Position numbers and translations under genes: made by a program. 32,639 nucleotides of DNA from JANYGM01 sp043764015 (GTDB lineage Bacteria > Bacteroidota > Bacteroidia > Cytophagales > Thermonemataceae), in the NCBI GenBank assembly GCA_043764015.1, contig JAYUKY010000099.1:1-32639 (forward strand). Direction: 5' to 3'. Below are positions 14,784 through 23,552 of this stretch, one piece after another. Numbering within the stretch: position 1 is the stretch's first letter; the number at the start of each line of letters is the position of its first letter. The notes under the pieces are model-generated. The model searched no databases, was not told the DNA's origin, and saw only the letters and a list, made by a program, of their open reading frames with translations.

Positions 14784-16341
14784 ATGGTATATTTCCGTGT
14801 TTTTTGCGTGGCGTAACTACCACTTTATTTTCAAGCATTTTGAAGGCTCTGATAAGTTTCTGACGAGTTTCACTTGGCATAATCACCTCATCAATATAGC
14901 CTCTATAAGCGGCACGATATGGATTTGCAAATTTCTTTTCGTATTCTTCCACTTTTTCGTTGAGTTTTTCTGCTGGATTTTCTGCACTAGAAATCTCTGC
15001 TTTAAAAATGATTTCTGCTGCACCTTTTGCGCCCATAACGGCAATTTCTGCGGTGGGCCAAGCATAATTCATATCTGCGCCAATATGCTTAGAATTCATT
15101 ACATCATACGCACCACCGTAAGCCTTACGTGTGATGACTGTAATACGTGGCACAGTTGCCTCACAGAAGGCATACAAAAGTTTTGCACCATTTGTAATAA
15201 TTCCGTGCCATTCTTGGTCTGTTCCTGGCAAAAAGCCTGGTACATCTTCCAAAACAAGCAAAGGAATATTAAAACTATCACAAAAACGCACAAAACGGGC
15301 TGCTTTCGTACTAGAATTGATATCCAAAACACCCGCCAAAACTGCAGGCTGATTGCCCACAATACCTATGCTACGACCTGCCAGACGTGCAAAACCAACG
15401 ACAATGTTTTCAGCGAAATTTTTATGTACCTCAAAAAAACTATCTTTGTCCACCACCGTTTCTATCACCTCACGCATATCATAAGGCTGGTTTGGGTTTT
15501 CTGGAATAATGCTATCTAAACTAGGCAAACTTTCCCCTGCGTTTGCAACTTTTTCTTCATAATCTTCCATTGGAGCGTTATCTTCACAATTTTGAGGAAG
15601 ATAAGAAAGCAATTTTTTAAGATTATTGATACATTCAATTTCGTTGGCGCAAGAAAAATGTGTAACTCCTGATTTGGTGCTGTGTGCGCTTGCACCACCC
15701 AATTCTTCAGAGGTAACGTCTTCGTGAGTAACAGTTTTAACTACGTTAGGACCTGTTACGAACATATAAGAGGTATTTTCAACCATCATAATAAAATCCG
15801 TAATGGCAGGAGAATAAACTGCTCCACCAGCACAAGGACCCATAATGGCAGAAATTTGTGGGATAACGCCAGATGCTTGCGTATTTTTGTAGAAAATATC
15901 CGCATAACCAGCCAAAGAAACCACGCCTTCTTGTATGCGTGCGCCTCCAGAGTCGTTTAAGCCAATAATTGGTGCGCCATTTTTCATAGCCAAATCCATT
16001 ATTTTACATATTTTTTCTGCATAAGCCTCTGATAATGAGCCACCAAACACCGTAAAATCTTGCGAAAATACATAAATAAGCCTTCCATTGATAGTTCCGT
16101 AGCCTGTGATTACGCCATCACCCAAAAAATGCTGTTTATCCATACCAAAGTCACGTGTGCGGTGCATCACAAACTTTCCTATTTCTTCAAATGAGCCTTC
16201 ATCAAGCAAAAAGTCTATGCGCTCACGAGCTGAAAGTTTGCCTTTTTTATGTTGTGCATCAATTCTATCTTGTCCACCACCAAGCAACGCTTCTGCGTTT
16301 TTTGCTACTAAAACCGTATATTTTTCTTTGCTATTTGGCAT
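14779..16341 (-). CDS. pccB: Acyl-CoA carboxylase beta chain (probably propionyl-CoA carboxylase)
   Basis: A 520-aa carboxyltransferase subunit of normal length. It moves carboxyl from carboxybiotin to acyl-CoA, most likely propionyl-CoA to methylmalonyl-CoA. The N-terminal crotonase-like half holds GKLSARERIDFLLDEGSFEE, FSQDFTVFGGSLSEAYAEKI and the acyl-CoA pocket LNDSGGARIQEG. The C-terminal half holds the biotin-side glycines (GGAVYSP, RKAYGGAYDVMNSKHIGAD, YAWPTAEIAVMGAKGAAEII). The last residues (RKKHGNIPL) are family-typical, so the chain is complete. The biotin carboxylase/carrier alpha chain is not in the window. Its product would feed the mutase at 4161-6284. Acetyl-CoA specificity is possible but less likely for this single-chain beta type. 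Confidence 0.93.
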   Translation of the reverse strand: MPNSKEKYTVLVAKNAEALLGGGQDRIDAQHKKGKLSARERIDFLLDEGSFEEIGKFVMHRTRDFGMDKQHFLGDGVITGYGTINGRLIYVFSQDFTVFGGSLSEAYAEKICKIMDLAMKNGAPIIGLNDSGGARIQEGVVSLAGYADIFYKNTQASGVIPQISAIMGPCAGGAVYSPAITDFIMMVENTSYMFVTGPNVVKTVTHEDVTSEELGGASAHSTKSGVTHFSCANEIECINNLKKLLSYLPQNCEDNAPMEDYEEKVANAGESLPSLDSIIPENPNQPYDMREVIETVVDKDSFFEVHKNFAENIVVGFARLAGRSIGIVGNQPAVLAGVLDINSSTKAARFVRFCDSFNIPLLVLEDVPGFLPGTDQEWHGIITNGAKLLYAFCEATVPRITVITRKAYGGAYDVMNSKHIGADMNYAWPTAEIAVMGAKGAAEIIFKAEISSAENPAEKLNEKVEEYEKKFANPYRAAYRGYIDEVIMPSETRQKLIRAFKMLENKVVVTPRKKHGNIPL

Positions 16342-16540
16342 TTATTGTGATAATTATGAATTTATTCTTTTGATTTCTTATTGATTTTTTGAGAATAATT
16401 TTAGTGAATTTAAAATTATTTCCAAAAATAAAAAAATATATGGAAAAACTAGCTAAAAATGAAAAATAAATTATAATCTAACCCTTGTTTTGCGGTGTGG
16501 ACTATAATTTATTTTGATATTAAAAACCCTTTGTATTTTT

Positions 16541-17452
16541 TTATTTTTTCAAGAAATTTGCCATTTGTCTAATTGCTTTTGTAGATTCTGGCAAAAAATC
16601 CCCTACCATATGCCAAACGTGTGGTACATTTTGCCAGACTTTGAGCGTTACTTCCACGTTTGCTTTTTTCATTTTTTCCGCTAATATTTTGGAGTCATCA
16701 AGTAAAATATCATTTGTTCCTACTTGTATAAGCGTAGGCGGAAACTGCTCAAAATTAGCATTGATGGGCGAAATAAACAAATGATTAAGAGGCAAACCAT
16801 TGGCATAACCTTTGGCAGCAAGCTCCATTCTAGTTTTTGCAAGTATATAATCTACATGTTTATTGTCTTCAATAGAAGGGTTTTTGAGTTCCAAGTCTGC
16901 CCAAGGAGCTATCCAAATACATTTTTGAGGCATTTTTATCTTTTCTTCTTTCAAATATTGCAAAAGTGCAAGCCCCAAACCGCCTCCTGCAGAATCTCCC
17001 ACCATATAAATTTTAGTGTCTTGATAGTTTGCCAAAAGCCATTCATAAACATTCAAAGCATCATTCAGACCGTGTGGAAAAGGTCTTTCTGGCGCAAGTC
17101 CATATTCAAAGCTAACCACGTGCATACGTGTTTGATGCGCAATACGGCTTACTAAGCCACGATAGGTATCAAAACTGCCCATTACATACCCACCACCGTG
17201 AACAAAAAACACAATTTCTTTAATATTTTTTGTTGGTGTATCATAATGATTGTTTGGTGTCGTCCATTCACACAAAACTCCATTTGCATTGGCACGTTGA
17301 ATGCGTGTATGATGCAAAGGCACAAGACGCAAACCAATTTTATCAAAATCAATACGAGCAGTTTTTATGTCAATGGGACGACTTTTAGAAGGATTATAAA
17401 GGCTATTTGCCCACATTGCTACTCTTACCACATAGCTCTGAATACTTGCCAT
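16541..17452 (-). CDS. Alpha/beta-hydrolase, HSL-type esterase/lipase
   Basis: A 303-aa hydrolase of the hormone-sensitive-lipase family. The oxyanion-hole motif HGGGYVMGS starts at His85, the nucleophile elbow is GDSAGG with Ser154, and the acid and base are Asp248 (GTNDILLDD) and His278 (NVPHVWHM). The triad is complete. Members cleave short-chain esters, and the natural substrate is not predictable. There is no clear signal peptide (the N-terminus is mildly amphipathic), so it is probably cytosolic. It lies 96 nt downstream of the sensor gene on the same strand and may share its transcript. Confidence 0.9.
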   Translation of the reverse strand: MASIQSYVVRVAMWANSLYNPSKSRPIDIKTARIDFDKIGLRLVPLHHTRIQRANANGVLCEWTTPNNHYDTPTKNIKEIVFFVHGGGYVMGSFDTYRGLVSRIAHQTRMHVVSFEYGLAPERPFPHGLNDALNVYEWLLANYQDTKIYMVGDSAGGGLGLALLQYLKEEKIKMPQKCIWIAPWADLELKNPSIEDNKHVDYILAKTRMELAAKGYANGLPLNHLFISPINANFEQFPPTLIQVGTNDILLDDSKILAEKMKKANVEVTLKVWQNVPHVWHMVGDFLPESTKAIRQMANFLKK

Positions 17453-17548
17453 ATTTTTTGTTTCTGATTTTTTAACTGAAAAACGCTTAAAAGTTATGAG
17501 ATTAATTCCCTGTTTTGGTGATTTGTAGGTTATTTCATAATTTCAAAA

Positions 17549-19525
17549 TTATACCATTTTCATTGTAGCAACAGTGATTTTTTCACGTCCTTGCTCAAAT
17601 GAATTAGTATTTATTTCTATAATTACGTTGGTATTATCTTTTCTAATAGCTTGTACTTGTTTTATGCTGGTTTGTGGGGTACGCATACGAGAACTAGCGG
17701 CATCATCTTTGTTTTGAAGCTCGTCTAAACCTTCTCCAAGCATTATTTTGATATTTTTGCCTATAATATCTTCCACAGAATAGCCCAGCAATTTTTCAAT
17801 AGGTTTGTTAGCCAGCTGAATGATACCACGACTATCATAAACTGCTATTGCGTGGCTTGTAGTGTCCAAAATAGTCTTTAATTTGCCTATTTCTTTTCCT
17901 GCAAGTTGTAGATTTTTTTCTAGTTCTTCTTGTGCTGCAATCAACTCTTCCGTATTTTGGCGCAGTTGCTCTTCTTGCTGACGAATAGCTTCCGTTTTGT
18001 TTTGAGATTCTTGCAAAAGCCTTCTTGTAGCATCATTGGCATTGGTTGTGGCAATGGAAGAAGCAACCACTTCTGCCAACATCTTAATAAAATCAATTTT
18101 GTAAGCTGGTATTTCTTCAAAACTAGCAAGCTCCAACATACCAATTACTTCATTATTAAACGGCAAAGGCACAATCAGAAGGCTACGAGGTGCAGCATCT
18201 CCCAAACCAGAAGTTATATAAGTATAGTTTTGTGGGATATTTTGCAAATAAACAACACCACCTTCCAAAAAAGCCTGTCCTAGTAGTCCCTCACCTATTT
18301 TTATTGATTTTTCTATTGATTTCTTCTTATTGAAAGCATACGCAGCACGTAAATCTAAGGTTTGCTCTTTATTTTGTTTATTTAATAAAAATATACCGCC
18401 TTGATTTATTTCCACATAACTAACAAGATTGCTAATTACTTCATTTGATAACATATTTATATCATCACTATTTTGGCGCAAAATTTCAGAGAACTTGGCA
18501 AGCCCAGCAGTTGCCCAAGTTCTTCTACTTTCTTGTTCATAAACTAATTGCAAACTGTCTTTCATATTGGCAAGGGACTGCCCAAGCTCTCCTTCGTTAT
18601 TAAAAACAGAAATATCAGACCCAAATTTTCCGCCCCCTACTTCTACTGCAAAATCTTTAATTTCACGCAAATTATAGCCCAATTCATTCAAAGCACGAAT
18701 AAGTGTATTAAGTTCGTCGCCACTTTCAGGGATATTTTCAGGAATATTTCCCTTAGAAAAAACCTTCAAACTATCCCTCAAAAGGCGCACACGTCTAAGA
18801 ATTTGTGAGATAAGAATAGAGCCAATAGCAGCAGCAAGTGCTACTGCAAACGCAAATTCTAAGAAAACAATCCAAGGGCGCAGTTTATTTAGATACGCAA
18901 ATTTTTCGTTGTATTGTTGTTCAATATTTTGAATAGTGAAAGTTGCTTCATCTATACTTTTGCTAAGGTCTGTAACAATAGGGTTGATGTTTGCCTGCAC
19001 GTAATTTTGTATGTATTCGTCTGCATTTTGCACATTTTGCAAAGAATTTCTTTTGCGGTACAAAGAGATAGCTTGTGCATACTCTCGTTTTAGCCCCGTA
19101 ATTTGGTTATCAATTTTGGCAAAAGTAACGGTAAGGTTATTATTATTAACTTTATTGATGTATTTATCCAAAGAATCACGGTTAGCACGCACTTCTTTTA
19201 TCCAAATATCTTCATATTCTTTAAAATATTCTTCTGTATTTTTGCTAAAAATAATCCCTTTTTCAAAAGCCACTTGAGCCTCATTGACCTTATCAAGCAC
19301 CGTAATAGTATAAACACGAGCTGGCTCTGTTACTTGGAGCAAATATTGGCGGTTATCTATCATAAGTCCCCACTGATAGTTTGCGCCATTGATAAGTATA
19401 AATGAAATAATAGCCATTGAAATAAAACCGCCTGTCAGCCGTCCTTGAATGGTTTTTAAATCTATTCTAAAATAATAAGAAAGAGATTTTTTATGTTTAG
19501 GTTGTTCTATATTTTCTGGTTGCAT
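17549..19525 (-). CDS. Membrane sensor with 4HB-like, HAMP, GAF and PAS domains but no output domain
   Basis: A 658-aa signalling protein. Membrane helix 1 (about 32-49) and helix 2 (218-241) bracket a helical periplasmic domain like the four-helix bundle of chemoreceptors. HAMP-like helices (242-295) and a linker follow, then a GAF domain (about 350-495, with GIFLL, GEGLLGQAFLEGG, SLLIVPLPFNNEVIGMLELA), a Glu/Gln-rich coiled coil (497-550, REAIRQQEEQL-like) and a PAS domain (550-658, with TILDTTSHAIAVYDSRGII and IGKNIKIMLGE). The chain stops straight after PAS. No His-kinase, GGDEF, PP2C or methyl-accepting signalling domain is present, and the downstream gene is an esterase. The signal must pass to another protein, or the output domain has been lost. 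Heptamer repeats lie in the leader. Confidence 0.85.
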   Translation of the reverse strand: MQPENIEQPKHKKSLSYYFRIDLKTIQGRLTGGFISMAIISFILINGANYQWGLMIDNRQYLLQVTEPARVYTITVLDKVNEAQVAFEKGIIFSKNTEEYFKEYEDIWIKEVRANRDSLDKYINKVNNNNLTVTFAKIDNQITGLKREYAQAISLYRKRNSLQNVQNADEYIQNYVQANINPIVTDLSKSIDEATFTIQNIEQQYNEKFAYLNKLRPWIVFLEFAFAVALAAAIGSILISQILRRVRLLRDSLKVFSKGNIPENIPESGDELNTLIRALNELGYNLREIKDFAVEVGGGKFGSDISVFNNEGELGQSLANMKDSLQLVYEQESRRTWATAGLAKFSEILRQNSDDINMLSNEVISNLVSYVEINQGGIFLLNKQNKEQTLDLRAAYAFNKKKSIEKSIKIGEGLLGQAFLEGGVVYLQNIPQNYTYITSGLGDAAPRSLLIVPLPFNNEVIGMLELASFEEIPAYKIDFIKMLAEVVASSIATTNANDATRRLLQESQNKTEAIRQQEEQLRQNTEELIAAQEELEKNLQLAGKEIGKLKTILDTTSHAIAVYDSRGIIQLANKPIEKLLGYSVEDIIGKNIKIMLGEGLDELQNKDDAASSRMRTPQTSIKQVQAIRKDNTNVIIEINTNSFEQGREKITVATMKMV

Positions 19526-19563
19526 CTTTTGAAAACGGCTAATTTGAGCCGTAATATAGCAAT

Positions 19564-19598
19564 AAATTGTGAATTATAAATTGTGAATTGTGAATTAA
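19564..19598 (-). repeat. Heptamer array upstream of the sensor gene
   Basis: Five units on the plus strand: AAATTGT, GAATTAT, AAATTGT, GAATTGT, GAATTAA. In gene direction it is the ACAATTC start type, ending 38 nt before the ATG at 19525. Confidence 0.8.
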
Positions 19599-19644
19599 AT
19601 ACAAAACATTGATAATTAGATTATTACCTACTATTTTAAACATA

Positions 19645-19676
19645 GATTTTCCAAATTTTCAAAAATTTGGAAAATC
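19645..19676. terminator. Perfect palindrome downstream of the FadJ-like gene
   Basis: GATTTTCCAAATTTT (19645-19659) is the exact complement of 19662-19676, with a 2-nt loop. It lies 26 nt past the stop of the minus-strand gene at 19703, where a terminator is expected. No long U-run follows. Confidence 0.55.
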
Positions 19677-19702
19677 TTGCTAAATCTCATTTATTTCTCA
19701 CA

Positions 19703-21049
19703 TCAAATCTTAAAACGCTCTCCATATACACTAGCAAGGCGGTTTCCTTCTTGTGCAAACACGTCTTCACCTACATAATCTACATAAGAGAGTGCGCCAC
19801 CTGTGTAAGCAGGAAATCCAAAACCCAAAACAGAAGCCACATCAGCATCTCTGACGCTTGTAATCACATTTTGCTTTAAACATTTTTTAGCCTGAATAAC
19901 CTGAATATACAAAATACGTTTTTTTAGTTCTTCTTCACTTAGCTGATTCTTAAGAAGTTGTACTTTTATTTTTAATTCTTCCGCAGAAAAATTAAAAACT
20001 GACATTCCAGCATTTTTGCAAGCATTTTCTATCAAAACAGGCGAAATACCTTCTTTTAACATCAAATTTCTCTCTTCTAAATATGCATCATTCACAATCT
20101 TTATATAATCTGCAAACGCATCAGCTAGCAAAATATTTTTTGTACGAAGTTCTTTATTCACTTCATTCATAGCAAAAAACACTGTTTTTACCATATTGCG
20201 TGCTTCTTTTGAAGTGGCTACTTGCGCAAAATAATCAATTTCAATGGCTAAACCTTGCTCTATTGGCACTTGTAAACCTTTGTACATACATTGCATTACA
20301 GCAAGTGGCGCAGGATAATTGCCTGTTTTTTGCGTATTAAGCAGTTTTTCACCATTTGCGCTCGTTACGCTTTCAAAAGGAATAATAAAATCTGTTTTTC
20401 CCGCAATTTTTCCCGCATTATCTTTCTTGTCCCAAGGCTGCAAAGCGTGAGGATTAGCCATTATCCACGCTTTTGCCTGCGTTATCATTTCCTCACGAGT
20501 GTTTGCCAGCGCATCTACAAGCCCTATTTCTAGTGCTTTTTCAGGGCTTACTTTTCCACCTTTCAAAATAAAATCTAGGGCTTTTTCAAAACCAATCATA
20601 CGAGGTAATCTTTGTGTGCCTCCTCCGCCAGGAAACAACCCAATCAGCATTTCTGGAAGACCAATCAGCGTTTTAGGCTCATTTACGGCAATTCTATGAT
20701 GACAAGCAAGACAAACTTCATATCCGCCACCCAGAATAGTGCCATTGATAGCTGCTACAAAGGTTTTTCCGCTTGCTTCATACTTACGAAAAACCCTATG
20801 CAAATCCGTAATCATCACTTTTGAGGTTTCATAAGTGCCGTGCTTCAGTATCATATTGAGGTCTGCACCTGCAATAAATTCTTTTTTATCAGAAGTAATA
20901 ATCACGCCTACAACGCTGTCATCTGCCATAGCTTTGCTAGTTTGGGCATCAAGCGCAGCAATAGATGCTTCATTAAGCACATTCATTGGCGTATCAGTCA
21001 TATTAAACGAGATAATAGCAATATTATCTTCTACTTTGTAGTTGAGCAT
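19703..21049 (-). CDS. FadJ-like enoyl-CoA hydratase lacking the NAD-binding dehydrogenase domain
   Basis: A 448-aa protein built like a FadJ/FadB multifunctional beta-oxidation enzyme with its middle missing. Residues 1-190 are a complete enoyl-CoA hydratase (crotonase) domain: GADLNMILKHG, and the two catalytic glutamates Glu111 (GGGYE) and Glu133 (GLPE), 22 residues apart as in FadJ. The FadJ linker runs to about 305 (KEARNMVKTVFFAMNEVNK). Where the Rossmann domain with GxGxMG should follow, the sequence passes directly to the C-terminal helical dehydrogenase part (LMLKEGISPVLIENACKNAG, then FGFPAYTGGALSYVDYVG and YGERFKI). It is about 270 residues shorter than the roughly 700-aa family norm, and the frame is intact. 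It should hydrate enoyl-CoA but cannot bind NAD, so another 3-hydroxyacyl-CoA dehydrogenase is needed. A TAGGTTTG box lies at 21116-21109. Confidence 0.88.
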   Translation of the reverse strand: MLNYKVEDNIAIISFNMTDTPMNVLNEASIAALDAQTSKAMADDSVVGVIITSDKKEFIAGADLNMILKHGTYETSKVMITDLHRVFRKYEASGKTFVAAINGTILGGGYEVCLACHHRIAVNEPKTLIGLPEMLIGLFPGGGGTQRLPRMIGFEKALDFILKGGKVSPEKALEIGLVDALANTREEMITQAKAWIMANPHALQPWDKKDNAGKIAGKTDFIIPFESVTSANGEKLLNTQKTGNYPAPLAVMQCMYKGLQVPIEQGLAIEIDYFAQVATSKEARNMVKTVFFAMNEVNKELRTKNILLADAFADYIKIVNDAYLEERNLMLKEGISPVLIENACKNAGMSVFNFSAEELKIKVQLLKNQLSEEELKKRILYIQVIQAKKCLKQNVITSVRDADVASVLGFGFPAYTGGALSYVDYVGEDVFAQEGNRLASVYGERFKI

Positions 21050-21136
21050 TTTTGTTTGATTTGTATTTTATGTTTTTGTAATTGTTTAGGTCATAAATAA
21101 TGTATCTACAAACCTAAACGGTTACGTATTTTTCAC

Positions 21137-22702
21137 TTATTTTAGTATTTCCAATGCTTTTTCTAGTCTTTTAATAAAAACATCTTTACCTAAAACATCA
21201 ATAGTTGTGCCTAAATCTGGTCCTGCGCCTGCACCTGTGAGGGCAACACGCAAAGCAGGCATTATTTGTCCAACTTTGATGCCTTTTGCATCTGCTTGTT
21301 GGTGCAAAAGTTCTTTTACCAAAACCCCAGAAAAAGGCTCATCAGAGAATTTTATGGTATTTTTTAGCCACGAAATCAAAAAAGATGCATCTGTTGTCCA
21401 TTTACTTGCAACGAGTTTTTCATCATACGTTGTTGGTTCATTGAAAATAAGCATTACTTCTTTGTACAAATCTTGTGGAAAAACGGCTCTTTCTTTCACC
21501 AAAACGCATATTTTGTTTAGTTTTTCATCAGAAAAAGCAGAATAATCAAAATTATTTTCTTTCAAATCATTTTTTAGATAATCCAAAAGTTCTGTTTCCG
21601 TTTTTTGTGCCAAATAATGCTGATTAAACCATTTTGCCTTGGCAATATCAAATTTTGCACCTGCTTTATTGATACGTTCTAGTTTAAAACTAGCAATTAA
21701 ATCATCTATATTAAAAAATTCACGGTTGTCGCCTGCACTCCAGCCCAAAAGTGCTAAGAAATTTATCATAGCTTCAGGCAAATAGCCATTTTCCTTAAAA
21801 CCTTTCGTACCATTCCAATTCAAAGGAAAAACAGGAAAACCTGCCTCATCTCCATCTCTTTTGCTTAATTTTCCAGTACGCACTTCAATTACTTTTCCTT
21901 TTTCATCTTTCAAATCAGGTTTCATAATCAAGGGTAAATGCGCAAAAATAGGCGCAGTCCAGCCAAAAGATTGGTAAAGCAAGATATGCAAAGGCGCAGA
22001 TGGCAACCATTCCTCTCCCCTAATGACGTGAGTAATTTCCATTAAATGGTCATCAACCACGTTAGCAAGGTGATAAGTTGGCATTCCGTCAGATTTCATC
22101 AAAACTTTATCATCAAGTGTAGAAGAATGTACCATTACCCAGCCACGAATGGTATCTTGAAAACGTACTTCTTCTTTATGTGGCATCTTAAAACGGATAA
22201 CATATTCCTCACCAGCGTCCAAACGGCGTTTTACCTCGTCTTCTGGCAAAGTAATTGAGTTTTTCATATTCATACGAGAAATAGCGTTGTAAGACATATT
22301 TTTAGCCTTTGCTGCTTCTAGTTTGGCACGCATTTCTGTAAGTTCGTCTGTTGTATCAAAAGCGTAGTAGGCGTGTCCTTTTTCCACCAAATCCAACACA
22401 TATTGTTTATACATTGGTTTGCGTTCAGATTGTCTGTATGGAGCGTGTGGTCCGCCTTTTTCTGGACTTTCATCTGCCTCAATTCCTACCCAACGCAATG
22501 CCTCATAAATATATTTTTCTGCATCAGCCACAAAACGAGTTTGGTCTGTGTCTTCTATTCTGATAATAAAAGTACCTCCAGTTTGTTTAGCAAGGATATA
22601 ATTGTAAAGCGCAGTACGCACACCGCCAATATGCAAGCCACCAGTCGGGCTAGGCGCAAACCTCACACGCACAGGCGCAAGTGTTTTTTCTGTATTTTCC
22701 AT
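21137..22702 (-). CDS. gltX: Glutamyl-tRNA synthetase
   Basis: A 521-aa class I aminoacyl-tRNA synthetase that charges tRNA-Glu. The HIGH-type signature is FAPSPTGGLHIGG (residues 15-27), and the KMSKS-type loop is GKLSKRDGDEAG (about 277-288). The anticodon-binding region occupies the rest, ending VALTGAGAGPDLGTTIDVLG. The start at 22702 (MENTEKTLAPVRVRFAPSP) is chosen over an in-frame ATG at 22735 because a TATATTTG promoter box covers 22740-22733, placing the transcript start downstream of that codon. The FadJ-like gene follows 88 nt after its stop. Confidence 0.96.
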   Translation of the reverse strand: MENTEKTLAPVRVRFAPSPTGGLHIGGVRTALYNYILAKQTGGTFIIRIEDTDQTRFVADAEKYIYEALRWVGIEADESPEKGGPHAPYRQSERKPMYKQYVLDLVEKGHAYYAFDTTDELTEMRAKLEAAKAKNMSYNAISRMNMKNSITLPEDEVKRRLDAGEEYVIRFKMPHKEEVRFQDTIRGWVMVHSSTLDDKVLMKSDGMPTYHLANVVDDHLMEITHVIRGEEWLPSAPLHILLYQSFGWTAPIFAHLPLIMKPDLKDEKGKVIEVRTGKLSKRDGDEAGFPVFPLNWNGTKGFKENGYLPEAMINFLALLGWSAGDNREFFNIDDLIASFKLERINKAGAKFDIAKAKWFNQHYLAQKTETELLDYLKNDLKENNFDYSAFSDEKLNKICVLVKERAVFPQDLYKEVMLIFNEPTTYDEKLVASKWTTDASFLISWLKNTIKFSDEPFSGVLVKELLHQQADAKGIKVGQIMPALRVALTGAGAGPDLGTTIDVLGKDVFIKRLEKALEILK

Positions 22703-22732
22703 TTTATATTGTATGATTTTTGTATTTTGATG

Positions 22733-22740
22733 CAAATATA
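22733..22740 (-). promoter_or_regulatory. -7 promoter element of gltX
   Basis: On the minus strand the sequence reads TATATTTG, a full TAnnTTTG match, 31 nt before the ATG at 22702. The nearest TTTG upstream is 28 nt away, too far for a good -33 box, so the call rests on the -7 element. Confidence 0.45.
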
Positions 22741-22741
22741 A

Positions 22742-23076
22742 GATTTTTTTCTATTTTTTCTACCATAACAAAATTTGTAACTTCATTAAGTGGTTTCTAG
22801 TATAGGGAGCGGGCTGACCTCAGTTATTCAAAAAACAAAAAATCCTTTATCTTTGTGGTTATGAACGACAAATGAAAAAGGATTAAGAACTTACTATTAA
22901 CTTTGTTGTTAATAGTATTGAACGGGAAGGATTTTAGAAAACGAAAAACTGCAGTAATACGTAATGGGGCATGCTCCATTGCGTATTACTACAGTTTTAT
23001 GGCACTTTTTGAGAAGTATGTTTTGAAGGCCACAAAAACATTAGTATCAGAAAAATCTTACTTTGAAAGGCAGAGT
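22742..23076. other. 335-nt intergenic region with nested palindromes and a broken reading frame
   Basis: A TATCTTTG box (22848-22855) precedes an ATG at 22861 whose frame reads M-N-D-K, meets a TGA, then stays open as KRIKNLLLTLLLIVLN and onward into the palindrome at 22945-22998. ACTATTAAC / GTTAATAGT form a 9-bp hairpin at 22893-22916. This looks like the worn end of a mobile element, but I cannot name the family. Confidence 0.4.
22945..22998. repeat. 54-bp near-perfect palindrome
   Basis: Arms 22945-22967 and 22976-22998 match at 21 of 23 positions (left arm AAAACTGCAGTAATACG...), around a centre containing the palindrome GCATGC. One of the mismatches is a G-T wobble. It lies in non-coding DNA between gltX and the Spy-like gene. 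Confidence 0.85.
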
Positions 23077-23520
23077 CTATTCTTTCAGTTTATCCAGCAA
23101 AAGTTTGTTAAAATCCTTGCTTGCGCTATACATTTCTACGAGTTGTCGTACCGAAATAATGGCTTTAAACTTAGGAATGAATGTTTTTTCTACATCTACC
23201 TCTTTTTGTTTAAGGTTAATCATTTCTTGGATATTAGCGTTGAGTTGCTCATCTGTGGCGGTCAGAGAGGGCATTTCTAAGCGCATTTGTTTTTTGGCTT
23301 TGTTGATTAGTTGATGCTCTTCTATGTATGCCTCATATACAACCCAAAACTTTTTATCTTGGTCTGGTGTAAGATTTAGGCGTTTTTTTAGATATTCTTG
23401 GCGTGCTTTTTTGATTTTTTCACCTCTTTTTCCTTGCGCTTGGGCATTTACTTGCATAAAAATCCCGCAAAATAGCACTAAAATAAAAATAAGATTTTTT
23501 ATTATTTGTTTATTTTTCAT
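23077..23520 (-). CDS. Spy/CpxP-like periplasmic protein
   Basis: A 147-aa secreted protein. It has a signal peptide (MKNKQIIKNLIFILVLFCGI, cleavage probably after VNA near residue 27) and an all-helical, highly charged mature part. LNLTPDQDKKFW is an LTxxQ-type motif as in Spy and CpxP, the periplasmic chaperones and stress modulators. Two further helices carry ANIQEMINLKQKEVDVEKTF and VRQLVEMYSASKDFNKLLLD. It is the last gene of a three-gene minus-strand set: sigma factor, membrane partner, Spy-like protein, with only 32 nt after the membrane partner. This supports an envelope-stress role, probably under control of that sigma factor. Confidence 0.8.
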   Translation of the reverse strand: MKNKQIIKNLIFILVLFCGIFMQVNAQAQGKRGEKIKKARQEYLKKRLNLTPDQDKKFWVVYEAYIEEHQLINKAKKQMRLEMPSLTATDEQLNANIQEMINLKQKEVDVEKTFIPKFKAIISVRQLVEMYSASKDFNKLLLDKLKE

Positions 23521-23552
23521 ATTGATTTTTTGTTTTTGTTTTAATAATTATT

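Noticed and set aside
14797..15519. Long plus-strand open frame of 240 codons opposite the carboxylase beta chain
   Set aside because: The minus strand encodes a complete, strongly conserved carboxylase over the same bases. The opposite frame is Cys/Phe/His-rich with no domain.
22703..22735. 11-codon N-terminal extension of GltX
   Set aside because: A TATATTTG promoter box overlaps the upstream ATG, so the transcript probably begins after it.
22800..22840. Possible tRNA gene in the GC-richer stretch GGGAGCGGGCTGACC
   Set aside because: No acceptor stem, anticodon arm or TTC loop can be drawn.
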